From Diphasiastrum complanatum (taxonomy: Eukaryota > Streptophyta > Lycopodiopsida > Lycopodiales > Lycopodiaceae): a stretch of 64,000 nucleotides of DNA. A model generated the notes under the pieces. The model was not told the origin of the DNA. It ran no database searches and was given only the letters and a program-made list of their open reading frames with translations. How positions within the stretch are numbered: the first letter of the stretch is position 1; the number at the start of each line of letters is the position of its first letter. This document shows, one piece after another, positions 55,101-63,694 of this stretch. Position numbers and translations under genes: made by a program. The stretch is taken from positions 68,050,370 to 68,114,369 of the forward strand of contig CM055096.1 of NCBI GenBank assembly GCA_029204225.1. The letters are read 5' to 3'.

Positions 55101-58023
55101 CTTTGTGATGGATCGATTCTGGAGATAGGCCGCTGTAGTAACATCTTCTGCCCAAAATTTCTTTGGAAGAGAGGCATGGGCCAGCATGTTCTTGGCACTT
55201 TCGATGAGTTTCCGATTCTTCCTTTCAGCTACACCATTGGACTGAGGTGAGTAGTTGGTTGTGTATTGTTGATGTATTTCACTTGCCTTGCAGAACTCCT
55301 TGAATTCGGAGATGAATTCTCCCCCTCCATCAGTACGTAGAGCTTCGATCCTCCTCTGGGTCTGATTTTCTGCAGATGCCTTGTTTGAAGAACTTGAATG
55401 CCTTTGATTTGTTCTTCAAAAAACAAGTGACGGTTCTTCGAGAAAAGTCAGCAATGAATGTCAGAAAATAGAGGGCTCCGGAAGCAGTCTGCATTGGGCC
55501 GCAAATGTCACTGCGTACAAGATCTAGCAAATCTCTAGAAGTATGAACTAAATCGGAAATGAATGGACTTCTAGCATGTTTGTTGATAATACAACTTTCA
55601 CATGGAGAATTCGATTTGCTAATGGAAGGAAGATCTTGCACTAGATTCTGATTCAACATTTGATGAATACTATTGGAATTTAGATGGCCTAATTTGAAAT
55701 GCCAAAGCATATCAGTTGATTCAGAAGGAGATGTGTGAAGAGCTTGACTATTTGTAGAATAAGAGTGACTAAGCTTATAAAGATAGCCATATCTTCTACC
55801 GAAAGCTAAAACTTTCCTAGTCTTGTCAAGAATGGTGTAGCCCTCTGTATCGAATTCAGCCCTACGACCAGAATTAGTGATTCTACTTATTGAAAGCAGA
55901 TTTTTGGTCAAATTTGGAACATGAACATTGGACAGCAACTTTATTTTACCTTTTTGAAATTCGACCTTGACTGTTCCTTCGCCCTCGATAGAATGAGATG
56001 AATTGTCTCCAAGTTGCACAATTCGAGAGTGGGTGAATGATTTGTAGTCTTGGAACCAGTCTCGGTGGTAGTCATGTGTTGAGTTGCTCCTGAGTCCAGA
56101 TATCAGGAATCAATATCCTACTGTTCTCCGACCTTGGTCATGAAGGTTTCTTCATCTTCCTCTTGTTGCTGAATCGAGTGACTGGTTGTAGCATTTTTTG
56201 CTTGTTGTTGGAATTGCTGCTTCTTTTCGTTGTTGTATTTCAACGTTCTGCAATCCTTGATAAGGTGACTAGTCCTCTTACAGTATTTGCAGAATAGTTT
56301 CTGCATTGGCTGGAATGATGAAGTCTTTGAAGTTGATAGTGTGTTTGATACAGGCTGCTGCATGTTGCTCTTGTCAGGATAATTTGACTGTGTAGATCTC
56401 TTGGATCTGAACTTCTAATTTTTCTTTGAATATAGAGCTTGAGGATCCGATCCCGAGTCGGAGGAGGATGCAGTTCTTTTGATCTCCTCTCGCCTTGTGG
56501 TTGGTAACCGCCTTGGTAAGTAGTAAAGACTATGTACAGGTAGGTGAACTGTCATAAAGTCTTCTGACAGTACTTGGATCAACTTTTCCCTGATGAGGGA
56601 GTCGATGAAGTCGGGCAAGTCGACAAAGTCGAGTTGTCGATGGAGTTAGTGTTGAAGTCGGGTACTTCGATGTCGGGTATTTTGATGTCGGGTACTTCGG
56701 TGTTGAGTACTTCGATGTCGAGTTTATATACATGGAGAAGTCGAAGTGGAAGTCATCGAAGTCAGACTTCGATGACTTCGAAGTCGACGTAGTTGGACTA
56801 CGACAGATTTTTCAGGATGCTCATTACTGAATGGATTTGGGTTTGAGCATTGAAATCCAACATGTAGAAGGTCAAATGAGCCAAAATGTTTGTGCTACTA
56901 TCCAGAAAAGTAGGTTGTGTTTGGAGATCAACATAAGGTACAAACATATCGGTCAAAGATGATGACCAAAGTCCCAAATATGTGGCGTTGGTTCTGGTGG
57001 GAACAACAATAAGAATGCAGCATAAACGTGACCAAAGATGAGCCAGGCAACTCTAATATTTGGGATGGCAGCTCTATACATGTACCAGATTGTCCAAATA
57101 ATGTGACGTCCAATGACTTCGTAGTTGGTTAAAAAAATTAAGGGGGATGATATACCAAAAACTGTTTTTCCATCAAGATATTGCCATTTTGCATGCTTTT
57201 TGGACACCTGCAAGTTTGTTAGAGTATTGTAAATGGTAGGCAGAAATAGCCACATGAAATCCTGGTGCATGGCTTTGTAAGTGGTGTGAGACTCATTGAC
57301 AAGGCATCCTTTCCTGGTATAAATTTAGCATTGTTTTTTCTGTTCATAGTTTGTCGTGACTCACCTTCAATTTTGTGACTTACGAAAGGAAGTTGGAGGT
57401 GGACTTCCTTCCGTAATACGATAGTTTTTCTCATGGGCACAGCAAATCTGAACCTTGTGATTTTTTGCAAATATTATTTTCTTTCTACATATCCTTTTAC
57501 ATAATTGAACTTTTTTTGAAGTTGAGCTATAGATGTAGACATGCTTAGCTACAGTTGTAGTTCAACTGGACTATTTTCTTTTAAATGCTGTACCATCATG
57601 TAGCATTGGCAGATTTTCTTTGGATTTTAACTCATGGAGAGAGTTCAAAAGTTTTTCAAAAAATGAAGTAATGGTATTTATTTTGGTGGTTACAATATGG
57701 GAGTCCATTATCAGCAAATATAACATTGTTGTTTTCTCTGGGGGTTGCAGTTCTCCTCGGCCTCGTAGAAGTGTTTCTCCCCGTCGATATCGAAGTCCAA
57801 GCCCTTCACCTCGTCGTCGAGATCGTCGAGTGTCTCCTTTGTCAAATGGGTGTGTCATATCAAGCTTGCTATTATTTCAAGCTGCAACTTCAGAAATATC
57901 CTTTTTTTCTGCAAGTCACATTATTGATTGTGTCTTGGAGTCATATTTTCATCCTTTGTTCTGGATAATGTGGTTGTTTGCAGGAGGCCTCTTTTACGGG
58001 AACGTCGCCGGAGTCGTAGCTGA
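42037..58023 (+). CDS. RSZ22: SR splicing factor, RSZ subfamily (RRM, one CCHC knuckle, RS tail)
   Basis: Five exons: 42037-42125, 42503-42591, 51485-51707, 57751-57849 and 57984-58023 (540 nt, 179 residues). All introns are GT-AG, and the split codons (S30, G60, S134, G167) join in frame. The RRM (1-72) has RNP2 IYVGNL at 4-9 and RNP1 GFAFVEFE at 39-46. A Gly/Arg hinge leads to the knuckle C89-x2-C92-x4-H97-x4-C102. The tail (110-179) is rich in RS, SP and RR and ends RRRSRS. Such proteins bind exonic enhancers and recruit spliceosome components in the nucleus; the plant paralogues RSZ21/22/22A are of 180-200 residues. Intron 2 (8,893 bp) and intron 3 (6,043 bp) are very long and full of transposons. 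Reading through the intron 3 donor gives a stop at 51744, so retention would remove most of the RS domain. The exact paralogue is not determined. Confidence 0.93.
42955..43001. repeat. Poly-C then (CT)n microsatellite in SR intron 2
   Basis: Seventeen C at 42955-42971 run into CT repeats to 43001. It mirrors the (GA)n-G17 tract by the dioxygenase gene in the opposite strand sense. Confidence 0.9.
43173..43228. repeat. (ATTCT)n followed by (TC)n in SR intron 2
   Basis: ATTCT repeats about four and a half times at 43173-43195, then a short T run, then TC repeats at 43199-43228. A smaller TC tract lies near 43045-43060. Confidence 0.9.
43229..44405. other. Intron 2 DNA without recognised feature
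   Basis: No gene, LTR or TIR recognised. The short minus-strand open frames (43514-43729, 44153-44353) show no domain. Confidence 0.4.
44406..44831 (-). repeat. 3' LTR of a chromovirus fragment in SR intron 2
   Basis: The right terminus CTACCA (minus strand TGGTAGGGACC) is followed on the plus strand by TTCCCTCCCCCATT, a clear polypurine tract on the minus strand (44845-44832). Chromodomain-integrase sequence follows. The left end TGTTACATGCC at 44406 is a reasoned guess (minus strand ends GTAACA). Confidence 0.55.
44846..45570 (-). pseudogene. Chromovirus integrase end and chromodomain in SR intron 2
   Basis: Read leftwards: the integrase core has VLFDTLTRW (D-R-L-T-K motif, 45560-45510) and then [18 protein letters not shown] (in a shifted frame, about 45415-45360). 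The frame then degrades to [16 protein letters not shown] (about 45110-45070) and a chromodomain [16 protein letters not shown] (about 44955-44905). It is a distinct family from the 23 kb remnant. The 5' part of the element is absent. Confidence 0.7.
46138..46180. repeat. (CT)n microsatellite in SR intron 2
   Basis: A pure CT run of about 43 bp preceded by C runs (46122-46136). Confidence 0.9.
46372..46667. mobile_element. Probable non-autonomous hAT element (MITE) in SR intron 2
   Basis: About 296 bp flanked by identical 8-bp sites TGTAGACC (46364-46371 and 46668-46675), the target-site size of hAT transposons. The ends form imperfect terminal inverted repeats: left TAAGTTGCGTCAGAACG, and right, reverse-complemented, has TAGATGCGTTTCG then TCAGAACG. 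Inner subterminal motifs CGTTCCGG and CCGGAACG occur several times in both orientations, as is common for transposase binding. No coding capacity. Confidence 0.75.
46676..48407. other. Intron 2 DNA, with a GGTTCGAACC palindrome cluster at 47869-47950
   Basis: No gene seen. Around 47869-47950 the DNA holds repeated TTCGAAC/GTTCGAA motifs and CCGGTTCGAACCGG. A similar cluster with GGTTCGAACCG occurs at 52565-52635 in intron 3. These may be remnants of related short elements with palindromic ends. No target duplications were identified. Confidence 0.4.
48408..48561. repeat. Perfect tandem duplication of 77 bp in SR intron 2
   Basis: The unit beginning CGAAATTGAAACATAGCC and ending GTAGTGCCATC occurs at 48408-48484 and again at 48485-48561 with no difference that I can see. 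The identity points to a recent event or to a collapse or duplication error in assembly. Confidence 0.93.
48562..50640. other. Intron 2 DNA without recognised feature
   Basis: AT-rich, stops in all frames. Open frames at 48633-48863 and 50079-50399 have no recognised domain. Confidence 0.4.
50660..50800 (+). pseudogene. Copia RT fragment in SR intron 2
   Basis: Plus-strand translation reads [14 protein letters not shown], then [13 protein letters not shown]. This matches the end of Copia RT (Y-F-L-G-I-E-V ... Q-x-K-Y-A). About 40 codons are legible, with stops on both sides. Confidence 0.5.
51708..53829. other. Intron 3 DNA before the Copia insertion
   Basis: No gene recognised. A plus-strand open frame at 52945-53199 has a basic stretch ([18 protein letters not shown]) that looks protein-like but matches nothing I know. 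A GGTTCGAACC cluster lies at 52565-52635. Confidence 0.35.
53835..54878 (-). pseudogene. Copia RT in SR intron 3
   Basis: [39 protein letters not shown] and [15 protein letters not shown] are intact motifs. The palm motif reads LYVYDTLLF where Y-V-D-D is required, so one of the two catalytic Asp residues is Tyr and activity would be lost. The last frame has [23 protein letters not shown] and stops at RNase H. Confidence 0.87.
54894..56100 (-). pseudogene. Copia protease/pre-integrase and integrase in SR intron 3
   Basis: The frame 56019-55330 has the [16 protein letters not shown] landmark, [27 protein letters not shown] and [11 protein letters not shown], then [13 protein letters not shown] with the first catalytic Asp. 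Integrase continues in other frames (about 55330-55190, with E-F-x-x-F-C-K and N-G-V-A-E-R-K-N-R) and at 55187-54894 ([31 protein letters not shown]). The protease active site lies near 56045-56100 and is interrupted by a stop. Confidence 0.85.
56118..56618 (-). pseudogene. Copia Gag C-terminus with zinc knuckle in SR intron 3
   Basis: [20 protein letters not shown] is a C-x2-C-x4-H-x4-C knuckle (56306-56247). Upstream [24 protein letters not shown] is the usual hinge before it, separated by a stop at 56416. The N-terminal Gag is not found. Repetitive DNA takes its place beyond 56620. Confidence 0.8.
56641..56815. repeat. 15-bp minisatellite and palindromes in SR intron 3
   Basis: Four units of 15 bp (GTCGGGTACTTCGAT and variants) cover 56657-56716. 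A perfect inverted repeat follows: GAAGTCATCGAAGT at 56749-56762 and ACTTCGATGACTTC at 56766-56779, a 14-bp stem with a 3-base loop. A second small palindrome (CGTAGT...ACTACG) lies at about 56788-56802. The GAAGTCG core runs through both parts. Confidence 0.9.
56816..57750. other. Rest of intron 3 up to exon 4
   Basis: No domain seen in the minus-strand open frames at 56928-57470. The acceptor for exon 4 is GGGGGTTGCAG ending at 57750, with a TTTTCTCTG pyrimidine stretch in front. Confidence 0.45.
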
Positions 58024-58860
58024 GACTATCAAATTTTATTATGTCTTGGAACCTGTGGCCAACATTTGTAACTCAAGTAGCACTTCTCTCTTCTGAAAGG
58101 GAGTCAAAGTGATTGTAATGAGATTTTGAGATGCTTATCATTCAGCACAAATGGATGTTCACCTAGCTAAGTTCTGGACCCTGGTGCCTAGTTTGGCTGT
58201 TAATAGCAGCTGGTGTAGAAGATTGACTACTAAAAGACTTATGCTGGGTTCTTCGCTAAAAGGCTATCATGTTGAAACTCACGTGCCACGCTTGGATAGG
58301 TTCCTCTCTTGGCTGCTTTTTAATCTGAGGAAACAGAGTTTTTTTTTAACAGCTTAGTTTCCATAAATTGTACTCTTACATGAAAAATTTCTAAGCTTTC
58401 ATCCATAATCAGTTCAAAAGTTGGAAAGAAACTCACAGGAACCTTGCCCTTGTTATTGTGTTCTGAGGTGCGGTTCTGCTTAAAATGGCATACTACAGCA
58501 CTCCTCTGCCTTCATCCTCATCTTGGTATCTAATTCCGTCAGTGGTTGCTCGACTTTCCTGCATGCAAATGTGGCTTTTCTGATCTGGGATGGTTGTTGG
58601 ATTCTCCTCACGTGCTTCTCGCAAATTTGAAGCTTTATGTTCTGCACAGTTCTAAGCGAACTTTTGGACTGTAGTTGGGATCGAAGAGGAAGGGAAATTA
58701 GCAACCACTGTTTCTGGTCTGTACAATTGAGGCTTCATGTTTTTCTGGGGCTTGAAAGCTCTCCTCTATATACATCACTCACTGCCTCAACATTTTCTTT
58801 GTATTATTATTGATAGATGAAATTGTGGTAATCTTGTAACTACTAAAGCATTACCAGGGA
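58024..58860 (+). other. Presumed 3' untranslated region and downstream flank of the SR gene
   Basis: DNA downstream of the TGA at 58021-58023. There is no certain polyadenylation signal. TTTGTATTATTATTG at about 58797 is a weak candidate. No other gene is seen. Confidence 0.35.
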
Positions 58861-59775
58861 GATATGTAGTCAAGGTTTTGATTTCGTAGTCAGAATTCAG
58901 ATTCACATCGAATAGTCATCAGCAGTCGCTATCATGATACGAATTAAGCAGCCAAAAGGGCTTTGTAGCTTCTAATTGTAGATGCTGGTACAACAGTGAG
59001 TCCTCTTGAGTTGTCTCCACCAATTTCCCCATGAAGGATAGTCATATGTGGCCATGCCTTAAGTCTTCAGATTATTAATTTTGTTTTATAAATGGCAGCT
59101 GGCTAGTTTTCAGGCGCAAAAGCTTGAATGCACATACACATGCTTTTGAATCTAGGTATTATTCATCTCTGAATCAACTAAATATATACTGGAGGTGCAA
59201 TAATTAATTTTAGGATCATTGATGCATGGTAAATCTAGTCATGTACTGGGATCTACATGTCTCTGAATCACATGTTTACATTTAAAAATCTTTTAAGTCC
59301 TCTTAAGAAAAGGGCTGACATCGGAGAACATTCTTTAATTAATAGGTTTTCTCATGCTTATATTGCTATATAGAGGAACTTGTTTTTGGTACTCAACTTG
59401 CATTGTTCTCTTTCAAATTATATGATATTTCAAATGTTTAGAAGGTTCAAATGTGTAGCAGGTTTTTTACTCCGATCAAAGGGCACTAGGATCAATAGGC
59501 AATCAGCTATTTTAGTGCACACTAAATTGAAACTAGCATATATTAAGGATTAAGATGTGACCACACATGGAACAAGGTACACAAGTAGAATCCATATGAT
59601 ATGTAATCTTCGATGTCCCTTTTCTCTTGCCTTTTCTCTTGCTTGCTGCTCGTGATCTTTTAGTCACAGTATGTCTTATGAAGCAAGTTCGAATCATTTG
59701 ACCTAGACTTATGTTGATTGACATTTGAAAAGTCATCAGAGATTTTAATAAAAGCAAATCTACACCATCTTTTTT
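58861..59775. other. No gene recognised
   Basis: AT-rich. One open frame (59832-59533, minus, Lys/Arg-rich KRKGKRKGTSK near its middle) has no known domain. Confidence 0.35.
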
Positions 59776-59776
59776 A

Positions 59777-60019
59777 CTAGGGCATGTACTTTGTATTTTT
59801 AGCTCCCTTAAGGCAATAAATCTCAAAAGCAAAACTCGTGTTTGAGTTCAGCCCATCTAGCTTTGCACTTATAAATAAGGGTTGATGGTCAACAACAATC
59901 ACAAAAGTACTTTTGTAAAGATATATTCTCCGTTCCTTAATAAGTGGATCATTGCAAAACATCTTTTCCTGAATAGTGTATATAAAGCGCACATCTCTGC
60001 TTTTTGCTCTTAAAAGCAA
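59777..60019 (-). pseudogene. Gypsy RNase H fragment
   Basis: The frame reads DPLIKERRIYLYKSTFVIVVDHQPLF, where V-x-D-H-Q-P-L is the Ty3 RNase H signature. An NSNTSFAFEIYCLKGAKN stretch follows, corresponding to the R-W-x-L-x-L-x-x-Y-D region in a decayed form. About 70 codons. Confidence 0.55.
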
Positions 60020-60792
60020 TTGGCTTTTTCATGAAGTATGTCTGAATAAATTTGCAGAATCACTTGATTTTGCTATTACCATATCTTTTAGTTGGGCATG
60101 ACAATTTCGCAAACTTGATTTGAGACTCACATTATTGAGAGCACCAAAAATCTTATCGGATTTGAAACTCCATTTAATAGGACTAGGCTGCCTTTTCGGT
60201 CAACACATTTTGGAAGACATTGAATTGCTTATTTTATCTTTATCTCCTTACAATCTATTTTCATCCCTTGGGAAGATATTGTGGGTATACTAGTTCTTGC
60301 AAAAAGATTCTTCAACAAAATTGAATGTGTTGGATTTGTTTGTTTATGTGTATACATGGGTGTATAAATGAGATCTCACTAGGGATTCTTATCTATTTAT
60401 AAGCATATTGGCCTTCGAGTACAATCCCATTATGCATATATATGAGAGCATTTATTGTTAGATTTAGAGGATTCAATTGGTGATTTATGATTTTTTCGTG
60501 AAAAGTGGATTTGATTGCATTGTAGAACTCCAAAATTGAGTTGGATGTTATGCAAGCACCAAGGTATACTCTAATTCCTATTAACAATTTAATGTAGATG
60601 GAATCTTATGAGACTTTCTATGATAGATTCTAGATGGAACATGAATCTAACTAGAAGATTTTACACTTATACTTTTTGATGAGAATTTAGAGTGCATTTT
60701 GATTATCATATTAGAAACTTTCTTGGAAAGCTAGCTGAGGATGATTCACTTTCTTCTATTAATGACGAATTCAAGTTGGGAACATACCATCT
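60020..60792. other. No gene recognised
   Basis: Low-GC DNA between Gypsy and Copia scraps. No domain, LTR end or repeat partner was seen. Confidence 0.35.
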
Positions 60793-61278
60793 CTAGACCC
60801 TTTTTAATCTAGAGTACCAAGCCAGAGGAATGGTGATTGATGAATTACATTCATCTTGAGTACTATCAAGATCACAACATATGCACTCGTCAAAATCATC
60901 AAAATTATGCATGCTAGAATCATAAGTCCACAAACTACTAATTCTTTTCGTGATTTCTCTAATCTTGTAATCAAAAGTAACTTTGAAATCAACGAGGCTA
61001 AATACTTGCTTATGTAGATAAGTGTCCTTAGAGGATGATTCACTTATTCTGACAAGAAGTTTACAACATGCCTCTAGATTTGAAAATTTACAATTTTCCA
61101 AATCATGAATGACCAAATCATTCTTACTCTCATAAAATCCAAGAGCACATACATCATGAAACCATTTATATTCCAGCATTGCCTTAATTGAACTTTGAGA
61201 TTCAAAATCTTCTTTAAAGGAAAATGGTTCGTCAAAAGATGTAAAGAAAGCAAAAGTGAATTTTGATTCTTCTTCTCA
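60793..61278 (-). CDS. Unrecognised open frame of about 160 codons within Copia debris
   Basis: The frame is open from the stop at about 61279 to 60793. The first Met is at 61179 (128 codons), but similar protein-like composition starts upstream (FTFAFFTSFDEPFSFKEDF). It is rich in Asp, Cys, Ser and Phe (DDFDECICCDLDS; KDTYLHKQVFSLVDF). It directly follows a Copia integrase C-terminal scrap on the same strand, where the start of RT would be expected, yet no RT motif is present. It could be a captured host exon, an unusual linker, or chance. Function unknown. Confidence 0.3.
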
Positions 61279-61280
61279 TA

Positions 61281-61472
61281 TTAAGTGAGCCTCATAGGCT
61301 TGGCACTTGCTCTAGATGACCTCTTCGAAGCACTTGCAATTTTAGGTTGCTCCTCCTCAATCTTGCTCAACTCCTCTTGGATTTCAACAATCTTTAGCAT
61401 GCTAGATTGGACATTTGAATCATGATCAAGAATATACATATGTGACTCATCAAATATTGCATCTTGAAACAT
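61281..61472 (-). pseudogene. Copia integrase C-terminal fragment
   Basis: MFQDAIFDESHMYILDHDSN corresponds to the conserved S-R-D-V-x-F-D-E-S end of Copia integrase, followed by a charged Glu-rich linker (EIQEELSKIEEEQPK). Part of it (from 61372) is duplicated at about 62359-62460. Confidence 0.65.
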
Positions 61473-63165
61473 GAGAATCTTATTGGTAGAAATTACAAAG
61501 ATTGTAAACTCCTCGCTTGACTCACCCTATCCAATCATTGTCATTAGAGAAAATTTGAGCTTTGCCACGTAGGATGGCAAATTATGGCAATGCAAAATAT
61601 GAAAATAAAATCTTTTTACGCTCGTAGTTCTATCCGCACCATATTCAATAGTCAAGCACTCTATGTATTATACAGTCTATGGTTGCTAAAAAATAGTATA
61701 GCCTTTCAACCATAGCTCCGATTGAGACAAATATAGTGCCACTAGAAAGTGCTCGACAAGATATTTCCAACAACGCCCTACGTGACATAGTTTTGAGCTA
61801 TCGTTAAAAAATTATGAGAAGTCAATTTTTTTTTCACCTTTGATATTTGCTTTAGGGTGCGGCCTATCAAAAAGGTCAAATAGGTCAACTGCGCTCGAAA
61901 GCAATAACAAAGGTGACAAAAAATCTGATTGCCCATAACTTTTTAATTGTAGCTTAGATTGAGATGATTATAGTGCCATTAGAAAGCCCTCGATGAGAGC
62001 TTTTCACTGACATCCTAGATGATATAGTTTCGAGTTATGATTAAAAAGTTATGGGTAGTCAAAATTTTTGGTCAGCTCTGATATCGATTTCGATTTCAAG
62101 AGCAGTTGACAGCTTTGACTGGCAATATTTTTTTACCGTAGCTCAAAACTAGGTCATCTAGGGCATCATCTAGGGTTCTCAATCTTGCTCGGCTTTTCAA
62201 TGACACCCTAGATGATATAGTTTCGAGTTATGATTAAAAAGTTATCGATTTCGATTTCAAGAGCGGTTGACCGGGTTGACAACTTTGACTGGCAATATCT
62301 TTTTACCGTAGCTCAAAACTAGGTCATCTAGGGTGTCATCTAGGTCCTCAATCTAGAGTCCTCTTGGATTTCAACAATCTTTAGCATGCTAGATTGAACA
62401 TTTGAATCATGATCAAGAATATACATATTTGACTCATCAAATATTGCATCTTGAAATATTAGAATCTTATTGGTAGAAAGAACAAAGATTGTAAACTCTT
62501 CGCTTGACTCACCCTATCCAATCATTGTCATTAGAGAAAATTTGAGCTTTGCCACATAGGATGGCAAATTATGGCAATGCAAAATATGAAAATAAAATCT
62601 TTTTACACTCATAGTTCTGCCCGCACCATATTCAATAGTCAAGCACTCTATGTATTATACAGTCTCTGGTTGCTAAAAAATAATATAACTTTTCAACCAT
62701 ATCTCCGATTGAGACGAATATAGTGCCACTAGAAAATGCTCGACGAGAGATTTCCAACAATGCCCTACGTGACATAGTTTTGAGCTATTGTTAAAAAGTT
62801 ATGAGAAGTCAATTTTTTTTTTCACTTTCGATATTGCTTTAGGGTGCGACCTATCAAAAAGGTCAAATAGGTCAACTGCGCTCAAAAGCAATAACAAAGG
62901 TGACAAAAAATTTGATTGCCCATAACTTTTTAACTATAGCTCAGATTGAAATGATTATAGTGCCATTAAAAAGCCCTCGATGAGAGCTTTTCAATGACAC
63001 CCTAGATGATATAGTTTCGAGTTATGATTAAAAAGTTATGGGTAGTCAAAAATTTTGGTCAGCTCTGATATCGATTTCGATTTCAAGAGCGGTTGACCAG
63101 GTTGACAACTGTGACTAGCAATATCTTTTTACCGTAGCTCAGAACTAGGTCATCTAGGGTGTTAT
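61372..63165. repeat. Direct tandem duplication, unit about 987 bp, with internal smaller repeats
   Basis: Unit 1 (61372-62358) and unit 2 (62359-about 63165, incomplete) are collinear at an offset of 987 with scattered substitutions and a small indel near 62100/63095. Each unit has a Copia integrase scrap at its start. It then has two diverged copies of a roughly 180-250 bp segment (AACTTTTTAA..., GATTGAGA...AATATAGTGCCA, CTCGA.GAGAG, TAGTTTTGAGCTAT). The ACCGTAGCTCAAAACTAGGTCATCTAGG block at about 62135, shown here in part (ACCGTAGCTCAAAACTAGG), is an inverted version of the same segment. None of this codes. Confidence 0.88.
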
Positions 63166-63431
63166 TGAAAAGCTCTTGTTGAGGGCTTCCCAATGGCACT
63201 ATAATTATCTTAATCAGAGCTATGGTTAAAAAGTTACAATTTTTTAACTAACAAAATAGTTTATTTGCGGGCTATTCGCGACACAAAATTACAAGTTTTT
63301 TTAAAAGACAAGAAAATCAAAATGAAGGAGCTAAGTTACGTAGATTTCAAATTTGATGTTTTGATTGGGCCATGTGTAAGAAAATTTTGAGAAAAAACAA
63401 TAAGAAGGCTCTTTTTGGGTTCAAATGTTCC
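63166..63431. repeat. Inverted copy of the internal unit, then AT-rich DNA
   Basis: 63150-63245 reads the motif of the neighbouring unit in reverse complement (TGGCACTATAATTATCTTAATCAG in parts TGGCACTATAATTATC; TATGGTTAAAAAGTTA). It forms a foldback with the direct copies. The remainder shows no feature. Confidence 0.6.
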
Positions 63432-63614
63432 CTAATGACCCATCAATGAATTTGGATCCACTTTGGTCCTAGTCTTAGGTTGATTCTCGACAAGAGTTTT
63501 GTATTTCTCAAAAGTATCAAACACCATGCTTTTCAAGGACAAAAGATAGATCCAAGAGTATCTAGTATGATTATTAATGAAAGTGTCATTCAACTTGAGT
63601 GAAACTATACACAT
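63432..63614 (-). pseudogene. Copia integrase core start
   Basis: FINNHTRYSWIYLLSLKSMVF followed by FEKYKTLVENQ is the beginning of the integrase core (normally F-I-D-D-x-S/T-R-Y). The first catalytic Asp is changed to Asn. It lies upstream, in minus-strand order, of the C-terminal scrap at 61281-61472, with the duplicated block between them. Confidence 0.75.
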
Positions 63615-63694
63615 CCAAATGAATAACTTTCAAAGGAGTTAGAGATATAGTGGTAGACCTATGTAAGTCATGCTTGTGTGTCTTTCTGCATATA

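Larger units (their letters stand above)
53830..56640 (-). mobile_element. Ty1/Copia element in SR intron 3, antisense, truncated at both ends
   Basis: Minus-strand order: Gag end and zinc knuckle (56618-56118), protease/pre-integrase and integrase start (56019-55330), integrase core (about 55330-54894), RT (54878-54126) and the RT-RNase H link (54092-53835). RNase H and the 3' LTR are absent at about 53830, and no 5' LTR is recognised. Frameshifts occur near 55330, 54894, 54640 and 54300. Being antisense and intronic, it would be removed by splicing but could offer cryptic signals. Confidence 0.87.
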
